From Gamarada debralockiae (taxonomy: Eukaryota > Ascomycota > Leotiomycetes > Helotiales > Hyphodiscaceae): a stretch of 64,000 nt of DNA. The notes under the pieces are model-generated. The model saw only the letters and a program-made list of their open reading frames with translations, was not told where the DNA came from and searched no databases. The stretch lies in NCBI GenBank assembly GCA_002803225.1, contig NXFV01001812.1, positions 62,001 through 126,000 of the forward strand, written 5' to 3'. Numbering within the stretch: position 1 is the first letter of the stretch; the number at the start of each line of letters is the position of its first letter. Below, piece after piece: positions 23,543 through 34,600 of the stretch. The translations under genes were made by a program, and so were the position numbers.

Positions 23543-25603
23543 TTAGAGAGTCGATATCTCGTCCTTCAGCCACTGAGGTACAATTGGTTTTTCCTTCCAA
23601 CCACTGAGATAGCTTTGTGCCAAGATACCTGGTCCCGACGGCTTGGCATAGATACCTGTCACGTACCAGACAGTCTCACCCTTCTTGATCGTGTGCTGCA
23701 AGGTTGGAATGACCGTCCGGCTCTCCACGAGATTGGAATTCGGGTCAGCATTGACTAGCATTGCATTTCGCTGAACTCCTTCTTCGAGATCAACAATGCC
23801 CACAGCTCCCTTTGACACTGCGAAAGCGCCCAATGAACCAGGTGAACTTCCTTCGGGAGTGTTGAGATCGTAGTTGCCGATGATCTTTGGCAAGGTACCT
23901 TCGCCAGTTTCCTCGTTGTACAGGTCCAGGTAGCGCCCATCTTTCTTTCTCTCGTTGCAGATTGCAAAGGCTCCATCAGCAGTCATGACTTCTCGACCAG
24001 CTTCAATCTTGTGAACTCGTAAATGCCAATTCGGAGTTGTTCCGAAGGGTGGCAGAAGGTAAGTCTTGATTTTCACGTCCGGGAATGGTTTCCAAATCGA
24101 TTTGAGCACGGGCTGATCCTCGTGCATTTCGATGACAGCTTCCTCGCAAAGTCGACGAGTTTTCCAAATCTCACCACCGTCGTCTGATAATCCGAGTTGG
24201 GAAGCGAGCGCAAATTGCTCCAATGAGAAGCATCCCGTGGGAACTGAGTAACCGTACGCGCTGCTGTATGCAAATGATCCGTACTTGGCATGTGTGCCTT
24301 TCATCGGATAACTGCATGCCTGACCAGAGGAAAGCAGCATTCGATGGCCGCCGTGATAACTGACAATGTGGCCGGGATGTTTCAAAGCCTTGACTTTGGG
24401 GAGAAGTGAAGTTGGAAATGGCTCCTCCTTCGACGTCCAGAAAGGATGGTCCTCAGGAACAGCCAGGCAAATAAACGCAAGGCATGCCCACATCGGACTC
24501 TGCGGTGAGTTGTAGTTCTCGGCCATATACATATTTGGAAAGCAATATCCCACAGTCAGTGTTCCAGTTGGACTCCAGATCTGTTGCTGGGTTTGCCACC
24601 ATCGCAAATTCCTCAGCAAAAGCCCCTTCACGATACCCCATGTCAACGGCTCCGGCAACTCCACATCTGCGTAGGCAAGAGCTCCCCAGAAAGATGCCAT
24701 CGCGAATCGATACCCAACGCTGCGGCCGAATGGTATGGCTCGACCTTCCTCATCAAAGTAGTGAACAAAATCCAGCGCATAATCTTGTGCCCTCTTTTTG
24801 AACTCCTTCGCTTTTGTGGGGTCTTCGTCTCCAGCCAGCTTCGCATACAGGAGCTGTAGGAATTGGATCGCAAAACTCCCACTGTAGTAATCCTGCTGCC
24901 ATATGCCCTCGGGACCATCATTTGACCATCCTTCTCCTCGAAAGAATGAGTTCAAGTGTATAATGTCTTGCTCAATGCGCTCTTGAGAGTATTTTCCGCC
25001 ATTTTTCTTCAATCCAAGATTGGCAAAAACTCGAAACCAAAGCCAATTGGTATTCGGCATGCTGCTTGAGTCAGAAAGTGCACGAGTAATTTCTGTCACG
25101 TGGGGGATATACTTTTTCGAGTTGATCGAGTTTCCCAACCAAGCCTCAACGTTCGACCTCTCTTTTGCAGACAGCGAGTCCCAAAAGACAGGTGCCACAG
25201 CCAGAGTAAATCCAAGAGGGCACATCTCAACCATCCTCTGATCATTATCCCTCGGATCGCCCCAGTACTCAGGGCTCTCAGGATCCGTTCCAGACTTGAG
25301 GCCGTGAATCCACCACTCAGTGCCATCATATATTCCACCGCCAGCCAGCAAACTCCCGAGAGCCCACATTGGCCGACATATGCCCTCGATCTCCGCCGCC
25401 GTGTTATCGAAGCGTACTGCCGTGCCACCTGGAACTCTGACGCGTGCTTTCAACGGTGAGAAGTGAGGCTTAAGAGGATCGAGGAGGGTTTTGAGAAGAT
25501 CCTGCACGGAGGCGCGATCTGAGATGTTGACTTTCGAGAATGGATGCACAGCGTTGTATCCTAGAACCAATTGCTTGATATCGTCGCGGCTAGATGAAGA
25601 CAT
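23543..25603 (-). CDS. DUF2264 family protein (alpha/alpha-toroid, probable glycoside-active enzyme)
   Basis: Single-exon gene of 686 residues starting [12 protein letters not shown]. The whole chain is a DUF2264 protein: an N-terminal segment with [26 protein letters not shown] and [15 protein letters not shown], then repeated helical motifs rich in Trp/Tyr ([60 protein letters not shown]), then a beta-rich C-terminal part with [12 protein letters not shown]. The family is thought to fold as an (alpha/alpha)6 toroid like several glycoside hydrolases and polysaccharide lyases, and some members have been linked to uronate-containing glycans. There is no signal peptide, so it probably acts in the cytoplasm on an imported oligosaccharide. 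That suits its position next to a sugar porter with a shared promoter word. Conserved Asp/Glu/Tyr candidates exist, but the catalytic pair is not assigned. Confidence 0.88.
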   Translation of the reverse strand: MSSSSRDDIKQLVLGYNAVHPFSKVNISDRASVQDLLKTLLDPLKPHFSPLKARVRVPGGTAVRFDNTAAEIEGICRPMWALGSLLAGGGIYDGTEWWIHGLKSGTDPESPEYWGDPRDNDQRMVEMCPLGFTLAVAPVFWDSLSAKERSNVEAWLGNSINSKKYIPHVTEITRALSDSSSMPNTNWLWFRVFANLGLKKNGGKYSQERIEQDIIHLNSFFRGEGWSNDGPEGIWQQDYYSGSFAIQFLQLLYAKLAGDEDPTKAKEFKKRAQDYALDFVHYFDEEGRAIPFGRSVGYRFAMASFWGALAYADVELPEPLTWGIVKGLLLRNLRWWQTQQQIWSPTGTLTVGYCFPNMYMAENYNSPQSPMWACLAFICLAVPEDHPFWTSKEEPFPTSLLPKVKALKHPGHIVSYHGGHRMLLSSGQACSYPMKGTHAKYGSFAYSSAYGYSVPTGCFSLEQFALASQLGLSDDGGEIWKTRRLCEEAVIEMHEDQPVLKSIWKPFPDVKIKTYLLPPFGTTPNWHLRVHKIEAGREVMTADGAFAICNERKKDGRYLDLYNEETGEGTLPKIIGNYDLNTPEGSSPGSLGAFAVSKGAVGIVDLEEGVQRNAMLVNADPNSNLVESRTVIPTLQHTIKKGETVWYVTGIYAKPSGPGILAQSYLSGWKEKPIVPQWLKDEISTL

Positions 25604-25772
25604 GATGAAGTACGAGTCTGAGAACGCGTAGATGGAAGGAAATTACATGTAGGGGTTGTTTAATTGAAGGAGAGATCAACTTAACTTTGTGATGTATAAC
25701 GGGACTAGCAATGGCCCGATCACGGATACTTGCATTGCAGCACGACTCAGCTGCCTTGCATGCATTTGTTGG

Positions 25773-25786
25773 CCGCGGGGGTTGAT
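25773..25786. promoter_or_regulatory. Shared 14-base promoter word with CreA-type core
   Basis: CCGCGGGGGTTGAT lies 170 bases upstream of the DUF2264 ATG. It is identical and in the same orientation to 22922-22935 upstream of the transporter. It contains GCGGGG, a CreA/Mig1-type site. Confidence 0.5.
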
Positions 25787-25929
25787 GAGGAGGTGAGGTT
25801 GATCTACCGTCGCGTTTTGGCTAAATGCAGTGTCACTATTGCCACCCCTTTTCCTCATCCATTTCATTTCCTCGCGACTTTTCCTGGGACGGCAATAACT
25901 CATAAAGATCTTTCAGACGCATACTGAGT

Positions 25930-26700
25930 AAAAGCTCCTTTCTACTCTCAAACTACAAGAGGGTCGTGATTAAAAATACCAGGTGTGTAAAAAGTGGGGC
26001 CACACCTGGTTTGAGTCTTACCATATCGGGAACATCGCACATATTACTAGTAATTCTCGTGATTTTTTCGTGTTATATTAGAGCCCAACCTTTATCTATA
26101 ATTTATTATTTGATCCAAACGTCTTAATAGCCTAAAAAAACCACTAAATGGATTACCGTAGTAATTGATTAACAAGACCCTGTCTCAGTATAAGACCCCT
26201 TCCTATATAAGAGCTGGTTTTTCCCAAGTCAGATGGAGTCAAAGTATATAAGACCTTAAGATAAAGGGTAGAATATTCATGTTTTAGTACTCGTTCATGA
26301 TTTAATTTACTTGAAAATTAAGTCTAGAAGGGGTTAACTAAGTATTTATAAAGGATTTATTTTAAAAGAGACCCTCGAAATACATGTAAGACTCGATTGA
26401 AAGGTCGAATTTAAGTCTTTATTATGAATGATACAATGCCTCTTGCAGTACTCTATTCCTCTGATAAGATCTGATCCCAAATCACTAAAGTACTAAGAGT
26501 TGAACTGCAAGACATGTCTTGTTATGCAATTAATACGGTATCTCCAGTCACCTCCCCCCCCCTCCTCGGGGGGACCCACCCTGTCGAATGGGGAAAATAG
26601 ACTCGATTACTGAGTAAAAGTAGGGTGTAAAAGGGGGCTATATACACGTAGAAAAGGGGCTAAGCTAGGCCCAAATAGGGAGGCTAAAATAGGCTAATAT
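25930..26700. repeat. AT-rich island, probable mutated transposon remains
   Basis: Composition drops sharply to AT-rich with many TAA/TTA words and no open frame, as in RIP-mutated repeats of ascomycetes. It starts with a perfect hairpin (25978-25987 with 26001-26010, ten-base arms ACCAGGTGTG/CACACCTGGT). A C-run followed by a G-run lies near 26555-26575. No terminal repeat or transposase could be identified. Confidence 0.4.
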
Positions 26701-26709
26701 TTCATCTGA

Positions 26710-26750
26710 CACACCCCAATACCTACCACCGTCCTTCCAACCAACCTACA

Positions 26751-26787
<37 letters not shown>

Positions 26788-27012
26788 CCACCTGCGGTAC
26801 CTCTTCCTTTATGCCCTTCCCTTCAAGTATCACAAGCTTTACATGCTCAATCTATTACAATCATTACTACACCTAATGATGTAGAGATACTTCCTCTACT
26901 AGAGGGCACCTACGATTCCCTGGATTCTGTGACAGTTCTGGCGAATGTCACTAGACTTGACGCGGTGGAGGGAACAGCATTGAGAGCGCTCAGCGTGGCT
27001 CAGCGAAGATGA
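26710..27012 (+). other. Start-less open frame with Ala-Pro repeat
   Basis: One hundred open codons without a start codon. They encode PIPTTVLPTNLH, an Ala-Pro repeat, then ordinary-looking sequence (VSQALHAQSITIITTPNDVEILPLLEG) that ends ALRALSVAQRR. It could be an exon or a transposon gag-like relic at the edge of the AT-rich island. No family was recognised. Confidence 0.25.
26751..26786. repeat. (TGCTCC)6 microsatellite
   Basis: Six perfect tandem copies of the hexamer TGCTCC. In the start-less open frame it encodes the Ala-Pro repeat. Confidence 0.85.
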
Positions 27013-27649
27013 CTAACCTGCTTCCTGTAAAAAAAGGAATCTAACATGATCATTAAACCCTGGTGTGTCCCTTTGCTTTGTTTTGTTGGGAAGGGAGAAG
27101 GAAGCCGAGGGGACTGGGATGTGCATGTTATGGTGGAATGGTAACCGCACCTCGTAGTATTGTTGGCCCCCACTAAACTCTTCAGATCTATCCTACTGAC
27201 GGGCTCTTCCCTGCACCGCGTTCCCTTGTCTTTCTGCGTCATGTTCATCGTAGAGGTTACAGAAATCTTGTTCTAGCACACCAACCGTATATTGATTGCC
27301 CAAAAAGTCTTTCGGCTTGGTCGCAATATTCGGCTTAAAGCCTCTTCAAACCCATCCGCCACAATCCAGACCCGATAGCTCTGCAGGGCCAGGTTGACAG
27401 CCATAAACGCTACCAGGTTAGCTGCTGTTGGATTCCAGACTCTAGATCATATCTGAGAAGATTTTCCCAGCGGTAGTGGGATGAATGATACAGCTTACCA
27501 AGCTGGTTTCTAAATATATCCAACCTGTGTCTTACATAACAGTTCGCTCAGAGCCCCGGCAATTACGATGTAGGTTAGTTGATGATATACCAAGAAGGAA
27601 AGATACCAAGGAGAAGCATTATTATTTGTAGCAGTTAAGATTCGTTGTA

Positions 27650-28764
27650 TTAAAGACCCAGAACCGTTAGAAGGCCCTTTTCTTGGAGATGGAGCTCCTC
27701 GTCCAGTTTGATCCACAATCTCGACCTAGCATCCGGGTCGTTACAATAGAACTTTGGCGGCGCTTCCCATATGCGATTTATATATTTCCCTCCACCCCGC
27801 CCATTTGATGCGCCGACATTCTGTTTCTTGGGGTCTGGTCCAAGCTCTGGGCTGGTGGCTGCGTGAGTAATGGCCAAGCTACCTTGTTGCGGCGTAATAG
27901 CGATGTAGCGCGAGAGGAATTTGAGAACTCGACCTGAAGCATCGTCGGCGTCGTTAATGGTATTCCAGATGCCTGAAGCAACATAGCCGGGATTGACCCC
28001 ATTAATCGTGATGTGGAGGTACTCGGGGTGCTTGAGGAATCGAGACTGCAGCTCCGCAATCCACATCTGGAAGTAAAGCTTGTTATTTCCATAATCGTTG
28101 CCTCTCATCTCCGGACCACAGTTGAAGTGGTCGAGATCGAGGACACCGAGGTGGTGGACGCATGAAGTTGTGCAAATGATCCGAGGCTCCGCACTACGAG
28201 CCAGAGATGGCAGGAGTCGGAGGGTCAGCAGTACATGGGATAAGAAGTTGACCTAGGAGTTGGTAAGGCTTTGTTCGCGTTGCAAGTTAGTCAAGAACAA
28301 GAAAGGCGGACCTGGTGAACCAACTGGAACCCATCCTTCGTCATGCGGGTTTTTGTGGTAGATGCTACCCCCGCATTGTTGCAGAGTACGTCTAAAGCGC
28401 GGTCGCTCTCCATCCATCTTCGACAGAAGGCATCGACGCTGCTGAGATCTGCCATGTCAACCTCCCACCATTCGATTGTCGACGAATGGCCCTGCGCCTC
28501 GGCGAGGTCTTTGCATTCTTTCACGGCAGCCGTGGGATGCAGCTCCCACGCAGGCGGCTCACGGCAGGCGAGGATCAGGTTCGCCCCCCATACTGCGAAA
28601 GACTTTGCCGCTTCAAATCCAACGCCATTGTTGGATCCAGATATAACGATCCATTTTCCTCTCAAATCGGCGCCGGGGACGTGCTGGTCTGTGAGAAAGG
28701 TGCTGTTAGCTCCCCTCACGGCCTGGAATAAATCATATAATCTCGAGAAGAACGATGAAGCCAT
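27650..28764 (-). CDS. Short-chain dehydrogenase/reductase (retinol-dehydrogenase-like)
   Basis: Two exons (28312-28764 and 27650-28252; 59-base intron) give 351 residues. The ATG at 28764 (MASSFFSRLYDLF) is the first true ATG; the N-terminal hydrophobic stretch could associate with membrane. NAD(P) binding is by WIVISGSNNGVGFEAAK, followed by LILACREP, DMADLSSVDAF, DVLCNNAGVA, then the active-site YGNNKLYF (YxxxK intact) and INGVNPGYVASGIW. This is the layout of fungal SDRs close to retinol or light-induced protochlorophyllide oxidoreductase-like enzymes, which reduce ketones or oxidise alcohols of lipids or secondary metabolites. The C-terminal 60 residues cover a substrate lid. All catalytic residues are present, unlike the SDR-like gene at 14.9 kb. 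The substrate is unknown. Confidence 0.9.
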
Positions 28765-29027
28765 TGTGATAGCGACGACTAATGATAAGGAGATCACTCT
28801 CTGTTCAGAACGTCTTAGGTAAGGCTACTTCGGAAATCTGAAATGCAAGGAAATCGAGCTTGGTGTTGACGAAGACTAAGCTCCTGGGGATAAAATTGAG
28901 CGTTAGCTTTAAAACAACGCCATGGCCACCTCAACCGGGGGTGGCATGGTCTCCGCGCGGCCCGGGCACTTTTGCTCTACTATTGGCCAAACCTTAATCA
29001 GGCCTTAGTTAGCCTTATGATTACTAA

Positions 29028-29093
29028 TACTACTTAAACTACTCAACTCTACTTAGACTACTCTTGAGTAGAGTAGAGTTGAGTTTGAGTAGT
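29028..29093. repeat. Imperfect palindrome made of CTACT/AGTAG words
   Basis: Arms of about 30 bases meet at CTCTTGAG near 29065. The left arm (ACTACTCAACTCTACTTAGACTACTC) pairs with the right arm (GAGTAGAGTAGAGTTGAGTT and following). Further TTGAGTTGAGTTGAGTAG and AACTCAACTCAG words follow to about 29140. It could be a foldback element or MITE relic. It lies just upstream of the SDR gene. Confidence 0.6.
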
Positions 29094-29465
29094 ATAATGT
29101 AAGGTTTGAGTTGAGTTGAGTAGATGCCTTAACTCAACTCAGCTCAGACCTCACACTGTTGACCGTACGAGAACTTTCTCCTATCACTCAAGTCCCAATT
29201 CAACGCCTAGATAACCTATTCTCAGACACCAGCACGAGATCATTCACTAATTTGTGGGCTTTTTATTTTGCAAATCGAGTAGCTGGTTAAAAGTTTGAAG
29301 TAATCCATATGATTTGCTTTACGTCCAGATCAAACGACAGGCAAGGGCGCACCACGCGCTTTTTGATACATAGAAAGAAACAGGAGAATTTTCATAAGTG
29401 GACATACCCCAGTAGAAAGTCATCGAACCTTTTCCTTCCACTTGTTCAACATATCGCCGGCCATA

Positions 29466-31191
29466 TGTCATACTTTCATCCTTCAGAGCGTCCGCGGCAT
29501 CAAGAACCTCCTTTATCTCATCCCGCTCTCACTTCATCTTTGCAATCTTTGCCTCTCTCCGCATCCTCAATCTCGCCCTGCAACTTTCTGGACCTAGCCT
29601 CTAATTTCTCACGTTCCTCGGCCTTGATTTCTAATTAGGGGCCTTTGCTACTTCTGCACCTCTGATTCTCTTTGCTGGCGGGCCGTTGAGATCAATGGGT
29701 TCAACCTTGATCGCAGGCTCTCAGTCTATTGTTCGTCAACCTTCAACTTCCTGGATTCCCTTTTGTCTCTCGAGCGGTTGTGACTTAGAAGGGGAACCGC
29801 TTGCTTCTGCAAGGTTCAATCTGATGAAATCGTTGGCGGTTCTCAAGGCTGGCTGAGTCGCATTCGGAGCAGATAGAAAACCGTCTGAAGATCTGTCAGC
29901 CGGAGCATCGTTCAAAGGCATGCCTTTCAGGGCGTCGTCCATATTTGGCTGTGACCGAAGTTGCTTTCTTTGTAACAGTTGTGCTGCTGCCTCTATCATT
30001 CGGACTCGGAGCGACAATTTTCGAAGCTCCAACCTAAATAATGTCATTCGCATAATCTTCGTCGAGACTGACAACCTTACCCTCATGGCTCTCTACGCTA
30101 GTAATCTTTCTTCTTCTACAAATATCGTTAGCAAAAGCAGGGAGGAATTCGGAAATTTAAAGATACAATACCTTAAGAGACTCAAAAGCATATTTTCTTT
30201 CCTCGGCCAGATGCCGTCTCTTATGACCCCATTTCCTTGGGCCATCTTCCCTAATACTGTTGGTAGACTTTGGCAATGCTTCTCCTGATCTGGTCTCTAG
30301 TTCCTGACGAACGTGTTGCTTGTTGATTTCTCAAAATTCTTCTAAGCCGACCTTTCGTTCCTCTTCTCCGAGAAGCGCCCAAGTATAGCAATGGAGTGGC
30401 AATGGGTACTTGACGATGTTTGACCCCGTGAGAAAACTTGGCAAATTATCAGTAAATAAGCGCATTTCAACTCATTGACCTTACCAGCATTTCGGCAGTA
30501 GAACCGGAATTGCAGAATGGTAGAATTGTCGATCAATGTGTTCTGTCGCAATGGCTCAGAATCTTCCCAACGGCCTCCAGTAACACTGCATGCGGTTAGT
30601 TGAACCATTCAGATCCTTGCAAGAGGGACATACTTGATAGCAGAAGTTCTTCCATGGGTTTTGTAGTTTACTCTATCGATCTTCTTCAATACCCAATTGG
30701 ACTTTCCAACAAACCCAATGGTTTTCTTGACTGCTGCCGCTATCCTGGCCTGGTACCGCTTCTCTGTGTCTTCCATCTCAGATGTCGCCCTATGAAGTGT
30801 GACGCAAAAGCCTCCGACTTGGCCTGGCGTAAATCCCCCTACATTGGTAGTATTGTTTAGGCCCTTATCTATGAAATAATTGTTAGCAAACAGCCACAAA
30901 ACTCAATCAGAGGCGATACCTATTTCCAAGTTATTGATTACAAACTGGCTGCTGGAGTGCATTTGGTTGCTAATCACACAGGTAGGAGCTTCAAGTCTTC
31001 CTTAGTACCTCCGTGATCAGTGGGTCTGTCCACATAACAATGAGCTGCTGTACTCTTCCGTTAGGGTCGCCTGTAAGGTACAAGCCTGCTGTAACCCCAA
31101 CGGCATCTCCGAAAATGTAGCCCTTCATCGCTGGATCCAGCCAGGTCTTTGCTCCTCGGAGGGCGGCATGTGAAGTGGGATTCTCAATCAT
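29466..31191 (-). pseudogene. Degenerate multi-exon gene with coiled-coil C-terminus
   Basis: Coding starts at the ATG at 31191 (MIENPTSHAALRG). It runs through exons joined by good splice sites: VMWTDPLITE to FVINNLEI to DKGLNNTTNVGGFTPGQVGG, then SAI to NVTGGRWEDSEPL. After FRFYCRNAG the reading frame is lost by one base (FLTGSNIVKYPLPLH) and a TGA follows EEERKVGLEEF. The same frame then continues with EINKQHVRQELETRSGEALPK and HKRRHLAEERKYAFESLK. Further down, fragments in three frames (SVESHEGKVVSLDEDY, EPAIKVEPIDLNGPP, KAEEREKLEARSRKLQGEIE, ERDEIKEVLDAADALKDES) carry a conserved-looking KVEP patch and a long coiled coil with interrupting stops. This is the pattern of an old pseudogene. 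The family was not recognised. Confidence 0.6.
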
Positions 31192-31610
31192 GGGCAAGTC
31201 CAGTAAACTTCACGGACGACAAATTCCATTTCAAACATCACATGAAACAGCGTACTAAGCCTTCGAAGTCACAAAATCTTGTATTGAAGGTATCGACTCA
31301 AGCTTAGCCTCGCGCAGGAAACAGACGCACGCTATGCAGAAAGAACACCCATAACATCATCGTACAGCCATCGCAGGCCCTCCTATTCTACACAGTATCT
31401 TCCCCCCCTGTCCTCTCTTCTCCATCATCAACCCTCCCTCCATTCAAAACCGACCCACAGATCTCAAGAAAATACAAGAAAGGGTCATCCAGCTTCATTC
31501 ATCTCTCGGGTATGATGCGAGAGAGAGCTGAGTGAGCTGGATACCTATCAATTGAAGCAACTAGACATTACAAAGCCATAATCCGCCCCTCCCTACCACC
31601 TTACAAACAA
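31192..31610. other. Short intergenic stretch
   Basis: 3' flank of the formin gene. Nothing recognised. Confidence 0.4.
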
Positions 31611-34600
31611 CTAATCGTCCAGCTCTATAGGTTTCTTCTCACTGCCGTCCGGACTCGGCGGACTCACTACAGTCGTTGGCGTAGGCTCTTTCTCTTTCTC
31701 GCCCTCATCTGCTTCTGACGCATCGACTGTCTGCGATTCCGCTTGCGTCTCTCCGTCTTCCTCGGGTATCGCGTCGCCTTCAAGATGTTCCGATGTGCTG
31801 GTTGCTTTTTCACGACGTCTTCTTCGCGCTTTCCTTTCCTCGTCCGCATTCTCCCTTCTCCTTGATCGCCGTGTAGAATCTCGTCGCTCGCTCTCGGCGT
31901 CTTCGGTACCGTCTGATCCACGCATTCCCTGAAGTAGCAGCGCTGCCCGCTCAGCGATGTCGTCTTCAGAACCCTGCAGAGCCGCCATGTCGGGACTCAG
32001 CAAGCCTTCCGTGCTGATAGACTCAGGGCTCTTCAGTCCTTCTTCGACTTCAGGAATCTCTTCCGGATCAGGTATTTTCTGGCCCGAAGCCACACGCACT
32101 TGATGGCGATTCTGCAAGCGCGCTCTTCTCCTACGATCTCGCTGATCTCTAGCTTGTGGTGCCGCCGCGCGGAGTTTCTCGAGAAGGGAGTCCATGGCAC
32201 CGGTAGACACAGGTGATGAAGGGTTACTGCTGTCTGAGGGTCCACCACCAAGTTTCAACTGCTGATGTTTCCGCTTCATGGATGCTTCGTTGCGCTTTCG
32301 TGTTTGCTCCAGCATGATGTTCTTCTCCCGAGATTTCTTCCATTCGGAAACGAAAATGGCGAGCTTGGAGAAGAAGTCTCTTCGGGCATTCTCGTCGCTT
32401 GGGTCTTCGCCGTAGAAGATCATGATATCGTCGTAGGTACGGACCATGTCCTCGAGGTAGAGTTGCATCTGCTCCGCCTTTCTTCGAGCATCCTTCATCG
32501 AACGTTGCACAACCTGGCTGACTCGATCTTGAGGATGGAATTTCTTCGGGTCGCTGAGGTTGCCAGAGTCGAGAGACATCTGGACATTCTTGATGTTGTC
32601 GATGTATCGTTTGGCATCATGTTGGAGTTGCTCCACGTTGAGCTTCTGCGCTGTGACGACGCCAGCGATATCCTCTGTGAAGCCTTCCCATTCTGGATAT
32701 TGAGTTCGGACAATTCGCTCGACCAAGTCCGCGAAAGTGGATTCGTTTTTGTCGTCTTTGACCATGCCAAGGCGAGCAAGCGAGCTGAGCTTGAAACCAC
32801 TGGCTTGTTTGTTTGAATCGTTCATGTAGTTACCAATATCAAGAATAAGACCCAGAACATTCATCAAAGATATAGATTCACGCAAAGACTCCGACACGGT
32901 GACAACTTGCCTCAACTTTTCTGAAACCTCATCATACTCTGACTCGAAAGTTCTTGTGAGAGCAAGTGCTCGCATCCTTGACTTCCAGTAGTGGTGGAGT
33001 TCAAAGGCGGTCTGCAAATAGATCTGATCCTCTCGTGTAAGCTCTGAAGGATCCTGCTCGCGGTTCTCTTTGTTGGCGTCTGGTCCCGTCCAGTCTTTGC
33101 TGTAAGGTGCCATCAGTTTGGCAGTGTTCTCAGGCACATTGCACATGTCCTCCTTTTGCAAGAAGTCCATGACCACATTGTTGTCCAAGACCTCCTTGTC
33201 GCAGTGAATGATCATCTGGACGATCTTCTCGACAGAGTAGGATGAGAATTTGGCAAGAGAAATTTCTACCAAGTATTAGTGACTGATTAAACAAAAAGAG
33301 CAGAGAACTTACGGAAGGTTCTCATTAGGTCACTCGAGATAACCTGCTTCTTGTCATTCTTCTTGCTAGAACCTTTGCCAATTTGCTTGACTTCCTTTGC
33401 CATGAAGAGTTTCTCAACTTCGTCAAGAACACCCTTTCGGGTGAGTTCGGCGTACTTCTCTTCCTTCTCTGCTGCAGTTGGAGCGTGTGCTGCCCAATGA
33501 GTAGTCAGAGGAGTATCAACCTTCTCCCAATGCAGAGCCTTAAGTTTCTTCTTAGGCCGAGCTACAGGTAAGCCGAGGGTGGGAACAGCATTGTAGGAGG
33601 GCTGTGCCAAGAAATGGCCAGACATTTGGCCAGGCATTGGAGGTGGAGGAGGGGGTGGCATGCCAGGGGAAAGAGGAGTGAGAGGAGTTCCGGGCATTGG
33701 CGGAGGAGGTGGAGGAGGTGGAGGAGGCGCTCCTTTGAATCCAGGCGGTGGAGGGGGCGGAGGTGGTGGAGGTGGTCCATTGAATCCAGGGATTTGCCCA
33801 GGCATAGGAGGCGGAGGGGGGGGCGGGGGTGGTGGTCCGTTGAACCCTGCGACTTTAGGTGCCCCTTCGTCGCTAGGAGTGCGGGGAGAATTGGATTCGA
33901 GACTTGGATGTGAGGGGCCAGTTGTGACACCATCACCATCTTCATCATCGCTTGCGTCGTAACGTTTGACTTTCGAGGCCATCTCATCCATATATTGTGG
34001 CGTTTTCTTCGGCCTTCTGAGCTCGACGACACGTGGCTTTTCATAGATGGTGCCATCCTCATCTTCCTCAACTTCTTCAGCAAGTGATCCTTGTGAGTTG
34101 ACCGGCTTCCTTGGTATCCTCGTCTGTCGGGTAACACTGCCGAGCATACTGTTCGTATAATCTCTAGGTGGAGTACCGTCTTCACGCTGCTCACCATCCA
34201 TTTCTTCACGAAGCGCACGCAATCGGTCAGAGGGACCAGCAGCATCGCCCCATATTCTTCCTTCCAGCTTGTATTGCGTCTTCTGTCGTTCAATTTGCAT
34301 TTCAAGGCGGTCCATGAGCTTCTCACGATCAAGAATACCCTTCATTTGAGAAGGATCACTCTCTCCCAAACCACCACTTCCACCTTTTGCTGCATTCGAG
34401 GCTGCAATATCTTGAGCATCACGAAGCATGAGGTACAACTCTCTCGTCTCGAGTTCATTTCTTTGAGCTTCTTTGGCCCGGATCCGCTGAAGTTCTTCCA
34501 CCTCGCCCTTCAATGCATCTGCTTGCCGACGCTGCACTTCGATTATTTGGGCCTGCTCATCTATTTGTCTCTGGAGCTTCGCCACCATTCCGTTTGCACC

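Noticed and set aside
33600..33962. Gly/Arg-rich plus-strand frames opposite the formin FH1 region
   Set aside because: They are the antisense of the polyproline-coding sequence and have no independent support.
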